Positions 6,182 through 12,675 of a DNA stretch of 13,467 bases are shown in pieces. The notes beneath the pieces were generated by a model. The model searched no databases. It was not told the DNA's origin and was given only the letters and a program-made list of their open reading frames with translations. The position numbers and the translations under genes were made by a program. Position 1 is the first letter of the stretch, and each line of letters opens with the position of its first letter. This stretch comes from REEB76 sp049698775 (GTDB lineage: Bacteria; Pseudomonadota; Gammaproteobacteria; Natronospirales; REEB76): assembly GCA_049698775.1 (NCBI GenBank), contig JBAVYM010000012.1, positions 1-13,467 of the forward strand. Reading direction: 5' to 3'.

Positions 6182-7348
6182 TTATTGCATTATCGAAGCC
6201 ACAACTTTTTTCGCGGCGTCGGTAAGATCGTTGGCGGGCGTGATGGCGAGGCCGCTTTTTGCCAGCAGTGCCTTGCCCTGCTCCACGTTGGTACCTTCAA
6301 GCCGCACCACCACCGGCACGCGCACACCCACGCCCTTGACGGCGTTGATGATGCCCTCGGCAATCAAATCGCAGCGCACGATACCGCCAAAGATATTGAC
6401 CAGGATCGCCTTCACTTCAGGATTCGAGAGAATCAGCTTGAAAGCCACCGTCACGCGCTCGGTGGTGGCGCCACCGCCCACGTCGAGGAAGTTTGCCGGT
6501 GTGCCGCCGTGCAGCTTGATGATATCCATGGTCGCCATGGCAAGGCCGGCACCGTTCACCATGCAGGCGATGTCGCCGTCCAGGGAAACGTAATTGAGTT
6601 CGTGCTGACGCGCTTCGCTTTCGCGTGGATCTTCCTGCGTCGCATCGCGCAGCGCGGCGAGTTCCGGCTGGCGAAACAGCGCGTTGTCATCCAGATTCAC
6701 CTTTGCATCCAATGCCAGCACGCGGCCGTCGGTGGTGACGATAAGCGGGTTCACTTCCACGAGGCTTGCGTCCTTCTCCATGAACAGCCGGTACAAGCCG
6801 TTCACAATCTTGCCGAACGTGGCCATCTGGTTTTTTTCAGCGATGCCGAGTGCAAACGCGAGTTCGCGCACTTGGTACGGCTGGATTCCGGCGGCCGGAT
6901 GCACGTGCACACGCAGGATTTTTTCCGGCGTACTGGCCGCCACCTCCTCGATCTCCATGCCGCCGGCAGCCGACGCGATGAATACCACCTGCTCGCACGC
7001 GCGGTCCACCAGCACTGAGAGATACAGTTCCCGAGCAATGTCGGAGCCAGCTTCAATCAACAGGGTGTTGACCGGCAGACCCTCGGGACCGGTCTGGTGC
7101 GTAATTAGACGCCGGCCCATCATGCCCGCGGCGGCAGTGCGCACCTCATCCAAGCTGCGGCAAAGCTTCACGCCGCCAGCCTTGCCGCGGCCTCCGGCAT
7201 GCACTTGGGCTTTCACTACCCACAGGGAACCGCCCAGGGTTTGCGCCGCGGCCACCGCTTCCGCCGCAGATTTTGCCGGGCGGCCATTGGGAACGGGGAT
7301 ACCATATGCCGCGAACAGTTGTTTGGCCTGATACTCGTGCAGGTTCAT
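6182..7348 (-). CDS. sucC: Succinyl-CoA synthetase beta subunit
   Basis: The 388-residue beta subunit (same length as E. coli SucC) binds nucleotide and succinate and works with SucD in the TCA cycle. It starts with the family signature MNLHEYQAKQLFAAYGIPVP and the ATP-grasp elements WVVKAQVHAGGRGKAGGVK. The middle has FMEKDASLVEVNPL and LALDAKVNLDDNALFR (divided here from the longer motif). The C-terminal ligase domain shows ANFLDVGGGAT, ILVNIFGGIVRCDLIAEGII and VVRLEGTNVEQGKALL. I chose ATG 7348 because the frame upstream, open to 7435, has no family homology and enters the start of pilS. No Shine-Dalgarno is evident (CCCCC precedes the ATG). It is the first gene of the sucCD operon and is divergent from pilS. 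Confidence 0.96.
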   Translation of the reverse strand: MNLHEYQAKQLFAAYGIPVPNGRPAKSAAEAVAAAQTLGGSLWVVKAQVHAGGRGKAGGVKLCRSLDEVRTAAAGMMGRRLITHQTGPEGLPVNTLLIEAGSDIARELYLSVLVDRACEQVVFIASAAGGMEIEEVAASTPEKILRVHVHPAAGIQPYQVRELAFALGIAEKNQMATFGKIVNGLYRLFMEKDASLVEVNPLIVTTDGRVLALDAKVNLDDNALFRQPELAALRDATQEDPRESEARQHELNYVSLDGDIACMVNGAGLAMATMDIIKLHGGTPANFLDVGGGATTERVTVAFKLILSNPEVKAILVNIFGGIVRCDLIAEGIINAVKGVGVRVPVVVRLEGTNVEQGKALLAKSGLAITPANDLTDAAKKVVASIMQ

Positions 7349-7422
7349 GGGGGTACTAGAATGGGGATAGGAAGCGGTATTTTGAAGCAACCCGGCGCCA
7401 TTCGCAAAGGCAGGCATTCCGC
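7349..7422. promoter_or_regulatory. Divergent sucC/pilS intergenic region
   Basis: This 74-nt gap must hold the promoters for sucCD (minus) and pilSR (plus). I could not find a convincing -35/-10 pair for either. AAAGGCAGG at 7406-7414 is the likely ribosome binding site of pilS. The assignment rests on gene orientation only. Confidence 0.4.
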
Positions 7423-9069
7423 ATGAGCCACACACCGCTCATCGCCATCGAGACCAAAGCAGACACTACGGCCACGGCGCCGACCTCCGCGACGCTGCCG
7501 TGGCGTTTGCTGCGGCTGCTCAACGCTTACCGCCTGCTGGTGGCCGTTCTGGTGATCCTGGTCTATTCCAGCGGTTCATCGCGGCTGATGGGCGAGAACA
7601 ATCCACACTTGTTTCTGTGGACCGGCATTATCTATCTTGGCTACGGCGTGCTCACCGGCTTCAGTCTGTACAAGCGGCAGCCGGGCTTCGTGCTGCAGGC
7701 GCAAATCCAACTGGTCGCGGACATCATCGCGGTCAGCCTGCTCATGCATGCCAGCGGCGGACCGGTTAGCGGTCTGGGCGGCTTGCTGTTCGTGTTCATT
7801 GTCGCCAACAGCGTGCTCATTCCCTGGCGCACGAGTCTGATTTACGCCGCCGTCGCCACACTGGTGATCCTGTCCGACCATACCTACATGGTGCTTTACG
7901 GTCCGGCCGCGCCGGCGGGATACATCCAGGCCGGACTGATCGGCCTGATCCTGTTCATCGCCGCGACCTCGGGTTCCTATCTGGGCCGCCGCCTGCGGGA
8001 AAGCGAAGCATTGGCGGTGCAACGCGGTGTGGACCTGCAAAACCTGGCACAACTGAATGAATACATCATCCGCCGCATGCGCACCGGGGTGGTGGTGGTG
8101 GATGAACAGGACCAGGTGCGGCTCATCAACGAAGCGGCGCTCAGCAACTTCGACAAGCCACGGACCCGGAACTTCAGAATCGGCGAACTTTCATCGCGGC
8201 TCAAGCAGGAACTAGATAGCTGGCGCAAGGACGCTTACCAGCAGTCGGCGGCGTTCACCTCCGAGGACGGCAAGCCGGTGATTCCGCATTTCACGCAGTT
8301 GGCGCCGGAAAGCAATTCCGGCACGCTCATCTTCCTGGAAGATTCCAGCCTGATGAGCGAGCAGGTGCGGCAGATGAAGCTCGCCGCATTGGGACGCCTG
8401 ACCGGCAGCATCGCCCACGAAATCCGCAATCCGCTCGCCGCCATCAGCCATGCCAACCAACTGCTGGCGGAATCCCGTGATCTGCACGGCGACGACCGGC
8501 GTTTCACGGAAATCATCAACGAACACGTGCAGCGCATGGAGCGCATGGTGGAAACCATTCTGCAATTGTCGCGCCGCGAAACCACGCGCGCGGAGGAACT
8601 GGAACTCGGCCTCTGGCTCCAGGATTTCGTATCCGAATTCCGCGACCGGCAGGGGCTCAACGGCCGGGCCCTGGCGGTGCGCGTGGACACTGCCGACGAT
8701 GTGCGTGTGCGCGTGGATCCGGCGCATCTGTACCAGATCGCCTGGAACCTTTCGGAAAACGCGCTGCGTTACGGCCAGCCCGCGGATGGCAATAGCGCGC
8801 CGCTGATCGAGTATCGTATCGGTCCGTTACCGGCGCCCGGCGGCATCGAGCTGGCGGTCCTGGACCGCGGCGGCGGCGTGCCGGAGGACATTGCCGAGCA
8901 CATTTTCGAACCGTTCTATACTTCCAACCCACGCGGCACTGGTCTGGGTCTTTTCATCGCCCGGGAACTCTGCGAATGTAATCGCGCGCGGCTCGTGTAC
9001 GAGCGGCGTAACGAAGGCGGCAGTTGCTTCCGCATCCTGTTCGACACACCGCAAGGCTGGCTGGCTTGA
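7423..9069 (+). CDS. pilS: Type IV pilus sensor histidine kinase PilS
   Basis: This 548-residue inner-membrane sensor kinase phosphorylates PilR. In Pseudomonas, PilS senses pilin level through its membrane helices. About six hydrophobic segments are visible between residues 34 and 186. They are followed by a PAS-like region (about 205-310: NEYIIRRMRTGVVVVDEQD and FDKPRTRNF) and the HisKA H-box LGRLTGSIAHEIRNPLAA with H332. The HATPase domain has N-box WNLSENALRYG (N446), G1 LDRGGGVPEDI at 480-490, FEPFYTSNPRGTGLGLF with the G2 box, and a closing SCFRILF strand. Length fits PilS (about 530). The start is ATG 7423 behind AAAGGCAGG. It lies 4 nt upstream of pilR, so the two are almost certainly cotranscribed. 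Confidence 0.95.
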   Translation: MSHTPLIAIETKADTTATAPTSATLPWRLLRLLNAYRLLVAVLVILVYSSGSSRLMGENNPHLFLWTGIIYLGYGVLTGFSLYKRQPGFVLQAQIQLVADIIAVSLLMHASGGPVSGLGGLLFVFIVANSVLIPWRTSLIYAAVATLVILSDHTYMVLYGPAAPAGYIQAGLIGLILFIAATSGSYLGRRLRESEALAVQRGVDLQNLAQLNEYIIRRMRTGVVVVDEQDQVRLINEAALSNFDKPRTRNFRIGELSSRLKQELDSWRKDAYQQSAAFTSEDGKPVIPHFTQLAPESNSGTLIFLEDSSLMSEQVRQMKLAALGRLTGSIAHEIRNPLAAISHANQLLAESRDLHGDDRRFTEIINEHVQRMERMVETILQLSRRETTRAEELELGLWLQDFVSEFRDRQGLNGRALAVRVDTADDVRVRVDPAHLYQIAWNLSENALRYGQPADGNSAPLIEYRIGPLPAPGGIELAVLDRGGGVPEDIAEHIFEPFYTSNPRGTGLGLFIARELCECNRARLVYERRNEGGSCFRILFDTPQGWLA

Positions 9070-9073
9070 TGAC

Positions 9074-10441
9074 ATGAACAACAAACCCCTGGCCCTCATC
9101 GTTGACGACGAACCCGCCATCCGCGAGCTGCTGCAACTCACGCTGGAGCGCATGGAGGTTGAGAGCGTCACCGCCGGCACGCTGGCCGAAGCCCGCGGCA
9201 TCATGCAATCGCGGCCCGTGGATTTGTGTCTCACCGATATGCAGATGCCGGACGGCAGCGGCCTGGAACTGGTGACGTATATCCAACAGCATATGGCGCA
9301 GGTGCCGGTGGCGGTGATAACCGCGCACGGCAATGTGGAAACCGCAGTGCAAGCGCTCAAGAACGGCGCCTTCGATTTTGTCTCCAAGCCTCTGGATCTC
9401 ACCTACCTGCGCAAGCTGGTGGGCACCGCGCTCAAATTGCGCGAAAGCCGTGAATCCGCGGCGGCCCGCGGCATGACGCGGCTGTTCGGCCAGTCCCCGG
9501 CCATTGAACAGGTACGCGCCATGGCGGCGAAACTGGCGCGCAGCCAGGCGCCGGTGCATATCAGCGGCGAATCCGGCACCGGCAAGGAGCTGGTGGCGCG
9601 GCTGATCCACGAGAACGGCCCGCGCGCGGATCATGCGTTTGTGGCGGTGAATTGCGGCGCGATTCCCACTGAACTCATGGAAAGTGAATTCTTCGGCCAC
9701 AAGAAAGGCAGCTTCACCGGCGCGGTAGCCGACAAGGAAGGATTATTCCAGGCGGCCCAGGGCGGCACGCTGTTCCTCGATGAAGTCGCCGATCTGCCCT
9801 TGCACATGCAGGTGAAACTGCTGCGCGTCATCCAGGAAAAAGCCGTGCGCCCGGTGGGTGCGGCGAAAGAGGTGCCGGTGGACGTGCGCATCCTGTCCGC
9901 CACCCATCGCACGCTGTTGGAGCTGGTGCACGCCGGCAAGTTCCGCGAAGATTTGTACTACCGCATCAACGTGATCGAGCTGCATGTGCCGTCGTTACGC
10001 GAACGCCAAGGTGACATCGGCCTGCTCGCGGAACACATCCTGGAACGTCTGGCGCGCGCCCACGGCCGCCCGCCGTTGCAACTGGCGCCGGATGCGCTGG
10101 AGTTTCTGCAAAGCTACGGTTTCCCCGGCAATGTGCGCGAACTTGAAAACATCCTGGAACGCGCGCTGACTTTGGCGGAGAACAACGTGATCCGCGCGCC
10201 CGATATCCATCTGCGCAAACCAGTGGAAACCGCTTCACCGCCAAAGGCCGCCGGACCCGAGCCGGATGTGGAAATGGACGATAAAACCATGCCCTTGGGA
10301 AGTTACCTGGGCGACATCGAGAAAGAAGCCATACGCAAGGCGCTGGAACAGACCCGCTACAACAAGACCGCCGCCGCCAAACTGCTCGGCATGAGCTTCC
10401 GGCAATTGCGCTATCGCATCAAGAAACTCGGCTTGGAATAA
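9074..10441 (+). CDS. pilR: Sigma-54-dependent response regulator PilR
   Basis: This 455-residue NtrC-family activator is the partner of PilS and the expected activator of the sigma-54 promoters in front of the pilins. The receiver domain (about 5-120) has the acidic pair D11/D12, phosphoacceptor D55 (LCLTDMQMPDGSG) and K105. The AAA+ domain (about 138-370) shows Walker A GESGTGKE at 165-172, Walker B GTLFLDE ending D236-E237, and arginine-finger region FREDLYYRINV. The sigma-54-contact loop is GSFTGA (212-217) rather than GAFTGA. A Fis-type helix-turn-helix (about 412-455) ends in FRQLRYRIKKLGLE. I chose ATG 9074, which begins MNNKPLALIVDDEP; the frame is open from 8891, but that part overlaps pilS. 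A broken copy of its 3' end lies at 11088-11257. Confidence 0.96.
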   Translation: MNNKPLALIVDDEPAIRELLQLTLERMEVESVTAGTLAEARGIMQSRPVDLCLTDMQMPDGSGLELVTYIQQHMAQVPVAVITAHGNVETAVQALKNGAFDFVSKPLDLTYLRKLVGTALKLRESRESAAARGMTRLFGQSPAIEQVRAMAAKLARSQAPVHISGESGTGKELVARLIHENGPRADHAFVAVNCGAIPTELMESEFFGHKKGSFTGAVADKEGLFQAAQGGTLFLDEVADLPLHMQVKLLRVIQEKAVRPVGAAKEVPVDVRILSATHRTLLELVHAGKFREDLYYRINVIELHVPSLRERQGDIGLLAEHILERLARAHGRPPLQLAPDALEFLQSYGFPGNVRELENILERALTLAENNVIRAPDIHLRKPVETASPPKAAGPEPDVEMDDKTMPLGSYLGDIEKEAIRKALEQTRYNKTAAAKLLGMSFRQLRYRIKKLGLE

Positions 10442-10490
10442 TGGGTGGTCGAAAAGCCCATTGATGACACGTGCGAGCTTGCAAGCCACA

Positions 10491-10519
10491 TTGACCGTAG
10501 TGCCATGTGTAGCTACAAT
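10491..10519 (+). promoter_or_regulatory. Sigma-70-type promoter of the toxin-antitoxin operon
   Basis: TTGACC (10491-10496) and TACAAT (10514-10519) are separated by exactly 17 nt, a near-consensus pair. Initiation is expected around 10526, giving a leader of about 23 nt before the antitoxin ATG at 10549. No strong Shine-Dalgarno is present in that leader. Confidence 0.75.
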
Positions 10520-10542
10520 GATGCTACGAATCTATCCGCTAC
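10497..10542. promoter_or_regulatory. Operator-like GTAGC/GCTAC repeats over the TA promoter
   Basis: Half-sites GTAG (10497-10500), GTAGC (10509-10513), GCTAC (10523-10527) and GCTAC (10538-10542) surround the -10. The middle pair forms an inverted repeat with a 9-nt spacer. TGTAGCTACA at 10508-10517 is a perfect 10-nt palindrome overlapping the -10. DinJ/RelB antitoxins typically repress their own operon through such repeats; binding here is inferred. Confidence 0.6.
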
Positions 10543-10548
10543 ATTATT

Positions 10549-10812
10549 ATGAACACCCCTACAGATACCGTCGTGCGTGCCCGCATCGCCACTACAACCA
10601 AGGAACGCGCTAGCGTGGCCTTGGACGCCATGGGCCTTTCCATTTCCGATGCAATCCGTCTGCTCATGGTGCGCATCGCCGAGGAGCAGCGCTTCCCGTT
10701 CGACCTGCGAGTACCAAATGCGACCACCCGCAAGGCCATGGCCGAACTGGAACGCGGTAAGGGCAAACGATTCAAGAATCCCAAATCCTTGTTCAAGGAC
10801 CTGGGCCTTTAG
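10549..10812 (+). CDS. dinJ: RelB/DinJ family antitoxin
   Basis: This 87-residue antitoxin is expected to neutralise the downstream toxin and repress the operon. The N-terminal ribbon-helix-helix is visible as VVRARIATTTKERASVALDAMGL (shown here as VVRARIATTTKERA and SVALDAMGL) followed by SISDAIRLLMVRIAEEQRFPF, which is the DinJ pattern of a dimerising, DNA-binding N-terminus. The C-terminal part (RVPNATTRKAMAELERGKG to FKDLGL) should be the toxin-wrapping segment. The stop at 10810-10812 is followed after 2 nt by the toxin start, so translation is probably coupled. The start ATG 10549 lacks a clear ribosome binding site. The module sits between pilR and a duplicated fragment of the pilR 3' end, suggesting acquisition. 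The family call is strong; the exact name is by analogy with E. coli. Confidence 0.9.
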   Translation: MNTPTDTVVRARIATTTKERASVALDAMGLSISDAIRLLMVRIAEEQRFPFDLRVPNATTRKAMAELERGKGKRFKNPKSLFKDLGL

Positions 10813-10814
10813 GC

Positions 10815-11087
10815 GTGCGAATTCCGGTCCGCAGCAGCCAGTTCAAACGTGATGTGAGATTGGCCAAGAGGCGCGGCAAAGATCTCAGCAAATTACACAC
10901 GTTGCTGGAACTATTACTTGCAGAAGTACCGCTACCGTCTCATTACAAAGATCACCCGTTGAAAGGTGATTGGGTGAGTTTCCGCGATGCCCATATCGAG
11001 CCGGACTGGTTGTTGATTTATCGCGTGCGTGGCAATGAGCTGCAGCTTGCTCGTACCGGGAATCATGCCGATATTTTCAAGGAGTAG
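10815..11087 (+). CDS. yafQ: YafQ-type ribosome-dependent mRNA interferase toxin
   Basis: This 90-residue toxin of the RelE/YafQ superfamily is predicted to cleave mRNA in the ribosomal A site. Residues equivalent to the E. coli YafQ active site (H50, H63, D67, H87, F91) appear with identical spacing as H47, H60, D64, H84 and F88, in HYKDHPLKGDW, RDAHIEPDWLLIYR and RTGNHADIF. The basic N-terminal helix (SSQFKRDVRLAKRRGKDLSKL) is also typical. The start codon is GTG at 10815, 2 nt after the antitoxin stop; an AGG just upstream is a poor ribosome binding site, consistent with coupling. All key residues are intact, so it is probably functional. Homology to the pilR 3' end starts immediately after its stop codon. 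Confidence 0.92.
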   Translation: MRIPVRSSQFKRDVRLAKRRGKDLSKLHTLLELLLAEVPLPSHYKDHPLKGDWVSFRDAHIEPDWLLIYRVRGNELQLARTGNHADIFKE

Positions 11088-11257
11088 CGGGCGATAACGC
11101 TGGCCGTGGGCAATCTGATCCACTCGCCCGACATGCATCTACATCAACCAGTGGAAATCTCCGCCTCGGTCACGCTTTTACGTTCATGGTCGCCAAACTG
11201 CTCGGCATGAGCTTCCGGCAATTGCGCTATCGCATCAAAAAGCTGGGGCTGGAATGA
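11088..11257 (+). pseudogene. Broken duplicate of the pilR 3' end
   Basis: Directly after the toxin stop, the frame at 11088 translates as RAITLAVGNLIHSPDMHLHQPVE, aligning with PilR from R363 (RALTLAENNVIRAPDIHL and RKPVE). At the nucleotide level 11112-11157 matches 10184-10229 at 36 of 46 positions. A deletion of 112 nt relative to pilR then shifts the frame. From 11191 to 11238 there are 48 consecutive bases identical to pilR 10375-10422, ending in the same KKLGLE with different codons and a TGA stop at 11255-11257. It lacks a start and the AAA+ domain and cannot make a protein. It is either a displaced original 3' end after an insertion, or the relic of a tandem pilR duplication. Confidence 0.85.
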
Positions 11258-11258
11258 A

Positions 11259-11284
11259 GTCGCGGCGAATGTCGCCGCTCCTAC
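11259..11284 (-). repeat. GTAG-headed REP, upstream of RAYT, unit 1
   Basis: On the minus strand it has a GTAGGA head, perfect 7-bp stem GCGGCGA/TCGCCGC, a CAT loop and terminal GAC. It is identical over all 26 nt to the unit at 11980-12005 and is head-to-head with the unit at 11307. Confidence 0.85.
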
Positions 11285-11306
11285 GGAGATTTCCCCTGAT
11301 TTCTGG

Positions 11307-11332
11307 GTAGGAGCGGCGTCATACGCCGCGAC
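11307..11332 (+). repeat. GTAG-headed REP, upstream of RAYT, unit 2
   Basis: GTAGGA head, perfect stem GCGGCGT/ACGCCGC, CAT loop and GAC end. It differs from unit 1 at the loop-closing pair only (T-A instead of A-T). It is separated from the head of unit 1 by 22 nt and lies 62 nt before the RAYT start. Confidence 0.85.
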
Positions 11333-11394
11333 CATCAGCACGATCAATGTTATCCTCGGTGCATACGGTCGTTTCCACGGAGGGAAATGGAAAC

Positions 11395-11874
11395 ATGCAG
11401 CGTCTTCGGAACAACTTGTCCGCGCATGCGCGAAATTTGCGCAAGGGCCGCCACTCAATCTCCGGTCAAGCCTATTTGCTAACGACCGCCGTGTACTTGC
11501 GCAAACCCGTGTTCTTGAATTTCAGATATGCCCGTTGTGCATTGCTGGGTATGCGGTATCACGATCTGCGTGATGATTCTCAGACGCTGGCTGGAATCGT
11601 GATGCCGGATCATGTGCATTGGCTCGTATATCTGACGGGGCGTGTTTCCCTGGATTCACTCATGCGCCAATATAAAAGCGGTGTCGCACGCCGGATTCAT
11701 GTAATCGGCGGGATCCGCACAAAACGGCTCTGGCAAGCGGGTTATCACGACCACGCGGTCCGCCGCGAGGAAGACATGGAACAGCTTGTCCGGTACATAA
11801 TCGCCAATCCGGTACGGGCGGGAATGGTTGGGCGGGTAGAGGAATATCCGCATTGGCATGCCGCGTGGCTGTGA
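11395..11874 (+). CDS. REP-associated tyrosine transposase (RAYT, Y1_Tnp domain)
   Basis: This 159-residue HUH-type single-strand DNA nuclease is related to IS200/IS605 TnpA. The N-terminal strand GQAYLLTTAVYLRKPVF is the family's opening motif. The metal-binding HUH motif is H73-V-H75 in GIVMPDHVHWLV. QYKSGVARR and LWQAGYHDHAVRREEDMEQL lead to YIIANPVRAGMV, where Y134 is the probable catalytic tyrosine. All key residues are present and the frame is intact. I chose ATG 11395, with GGAGGG at 11379-11384; the frame is open to ATG 11347, but those residues show no family similarity. Flanking REP units with GTAG heads support RAYT rather than a free IS200. It is expected to nick and move REP sequences; these genes are usually single-copy and vertically kept. 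Confidence 0.92.
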   Translation: MQRLRNNLSAHARNLRKGRHSISGQAYLLTTAVYLRKPVFLNFRYARCALLGMRYHDLRDDSQTLAGIVMPDHVHWLVYLTGRVSLDSLMRQYKSGVARRIHVIGGIRTKRLWQAGYHDHAVRREEDMEQLVRYIIANPVRAGMVGRVEEYPHWHAAWL

Positions 11875-11876
11875 TT

Positions 11877-11889
11877 GTCGCGGCGTATG
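11877..11889 (-). repeat. Truncated REP half-unit after the RAYT stop
   Basis: Thirteen bases, starting 3 nt after the RAYT stop codon, match the tail half of the REP at 11307 in reverse orientation (GTCGCGGCGTATG). The head half is missing. Confidence 0.6.
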
Positions 11890-11895
11890 TACCCG

Positions 11896-11921
11896 GTCGC
11901 GATGAATGTCATCGCTCCTAC
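11896..11921 (-). repeat. GTAG-headed REP downstream of RAYT, unit 1
   Basis: On the minus strand it has a GTAGGA head, perfect stem GCGATGA/TCATCGC, CAT loop and GAC end. Relative to the other units both stem arms have changed together, keeping full pairing. Confidence 0.85.
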
Positions 11922-11944
11922 GGAAGAATCCGCTTGGTTCCAGC

Positions 11945-11970
11945 GTAGGGCCGCTGTCACGCAGCGCGAC
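11945..11970 (+). repeat. Degenerate GTAG-headed REP downstream of RAYT, unit 2
   Basis: GTAGGG head, stem CCGCTGT/GCAGCGC around a CAC loop, GAC end. The stem has one C-C mismatch and one G-T pair, so this copy is partly decayed. It is head-to-head with the unit ending at 11921 and tail-to-tail with the next. Confidence 0.7.
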
Positions 11971-11979
11971 GGCTTTCTG

Positions 11980-12005
11980 GTCGCGGCGAATGTCGCCGCT
12001 CCTAC
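11980..12005 (-). repeat. GTAG-headed REP downstream of RAYT, unit 3
   Basis: Identical over 26 nt to the unit at 11259-11284 and in the same orientation. It lies 36 nt upstream of the -24 element of the first pilin promoter. Confidence 0.85.
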
Positions 12006-12041
12006 GGTGAATTGCGTGACCCTCGGATGTATTACTCCGAG

Positions 12042-12059
12042 TTGGCATGAAACCTGCTT
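12042..12059 (+). promoter_or_regulatory. Sigma-54 promoter of the first pilin gene
   Basis: TTGGCAT (12042-12048) and CTGCTT (12054-12059) place GG and GC exactly 10 nt apart, as required for a -24/-12 promoter. Initiation is expected near 12069, leaving a leader of about 28 nt. An inverted repeat CTCGGA-N8-TCCGAG (12022-12041) abuts the -24 element on its upstream side. Confidence 0.75.
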
Positions 12060-12096
12060 CGTGTACTAATGAGATACACGCGCAGGTGATTATGTC

Positions 12097-12582
12097 ATGA
12101 AAAGAATACACCGGGGTTTCACGCTGATCGAGCTGATGATCGTAATTGCCATCATCGGGGTGCTGGCGAGCATCGCCATTCCGCAATACCAAGACTACAT
12201 AACTCGCTCGAAAATCACGGAGGGTCTGAGTCTGGCCGCCGCACCCAAGACTGCGGTGGGAGTGAGCTTCCAATCCCTGGGGCACATGCCCACCGGCAAC
12301 AACAACTCATTCGATCTGCCGATGCCCACCAGCATCAGCGGCAAATATGTCGAGAGCGTCACGGTGACAGGCGGTACGATCTATATTGCATATAACGCCA
12401 ACGTGGGGGGTGGTGTCACGACTGGGGAGATACTCACCCTTACCCCTTTAACAAGTCCCGCAGCTGGCATCGCTTGGGCTTGTGGTTATCAGAGTCTAAC
12501 TATAAACGGCACAACCGTCGGCGGTCTTGGATCAGGCACAACCGTGCCCTCCAAATACCTGCCAAGTAACTGTCGCGGCTGA
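12097..12582 (+). CDS. pilA: Type IV pilin (PilA-like), first of a tandem pair
   Basis: This 161-residue type IVa prepilin has a 7-residue leader MKRIHRG cut before F8 by prepilin peptidase, giving mature FTLIELMIVIAIIGVLASIA with the essential E5 of the mature protein. The hydrophobic N-terminal helix is followed by YQDYITRSKITEGLSLAA. The globular head has two cysteines, C129 (IAWACG) and C159 (LPSNCRG), which should form the C-terminal disulfide loop. AGGTGA at 12084-12089 sits 7 nt before ATG 12097. It resembles the second pilin closely in the N-terminal half and differs in the head loops. With PilR encoded upstream and a -24/-12 promoter, it is probably under PilSR control. It could be a major pilin or an alternative subunit. 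Confidence 0.93.
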   Translation: MKRIHRGFTLIELMIVIAIIGVLASIAIPQYQDYITRSKITEGLSLAAAPKTAVGVSFQSLGHMPTGNNNSFDLPMPTSISGKYVESVTVTGGTIYIAYNANVGGGVTTGEILTLTPLTSPAAGIAWACGYQSLTINGTTVGGLGSGTTVPSKYLPSNCRG

Positions 12583-12603
12583 CATTTGTGTCAGAAACTG
12601 ACA
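12579..12603 (+). promoter_or_regulatory. Triple TGTCAG array, candidate PilR binding region
   Basis: CTGACA (12579-12584), TGTCAG (12589-12594) and CTGACA (12598-12603) are three perfect copies of one 6-mer in alternating orientation; the first two form a palindrome with a TTTG spacer that overlaps the stop codon of the first pilin. They lie at about -124 to -100 from the predicted start at 12703. Pseudomonas PilR is known to bind TGTC-containing repeats at a similar distance. Binding is inferred. Confidence 0.6.
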
Positions 12604-12675
12604 AAAATGTTGGTTTTTGCTTGACCAACGGCAACTGCAAGTTGCAAGAGACCTTTATGTTCAAGGGGCGGACGG

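Larger units (their letters stand above)
11259..12005. mobile_element. RAYT/REP unit (REPtron-like)
   Basis: A Y1-type transposase gene (11395-11874) is bracketed by REP palindromes with a GTAG head: a head-to-head pair upstream (11259-11332) and a truncated unit plus three units downstream (11877-12005). The units nearest the gene lie in opposite orientations with their GTAG heads facing outwards. Such an arrangement is typical of REP-associated tyrosine transposases, which act on REPs rather than forming a classical insertion sequence. It separates the pilR region from the pilin genes. Confidence 0.8.

Noticed and set aside
7349..7435. N-terminal extension of SucC
   Set aside because: The family N-terminus is MNLHEYQ at 7348; the extension would overlap the pilS start.
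8891..9073. N-terminal extension of PilR
   Set aside because: The 61 residues overlap the pilS ATPase-domain coding region in another frame; the receiver domain begins at ATG 9074.
11091..11257. A separate small Fis-like DNA-binding gene
   Set aside because: The frame changes between the two PilR-like parts because 112 nt are missing, and there is no start codon with a ribosome binding site; it is a remnant.
11259..12005. CRISPR array
   Set aside because: The repeats are 26-nt palindromes in alternating orientation with irregular spacing of 8-23 nt, not direct repeats with uniform spacers, and no cas gene is present.
12579..12645. Hairpins after the first pilin as intrinsic terminators
   Set aside because: CTGACA/TGTCAG, GTTGGT/ACCAAC and GCAACT/AGTTGC stems are short and none is followed by a T tract, so I treat the first as a regulatory site and leave the others as unassigned inverted repeats.
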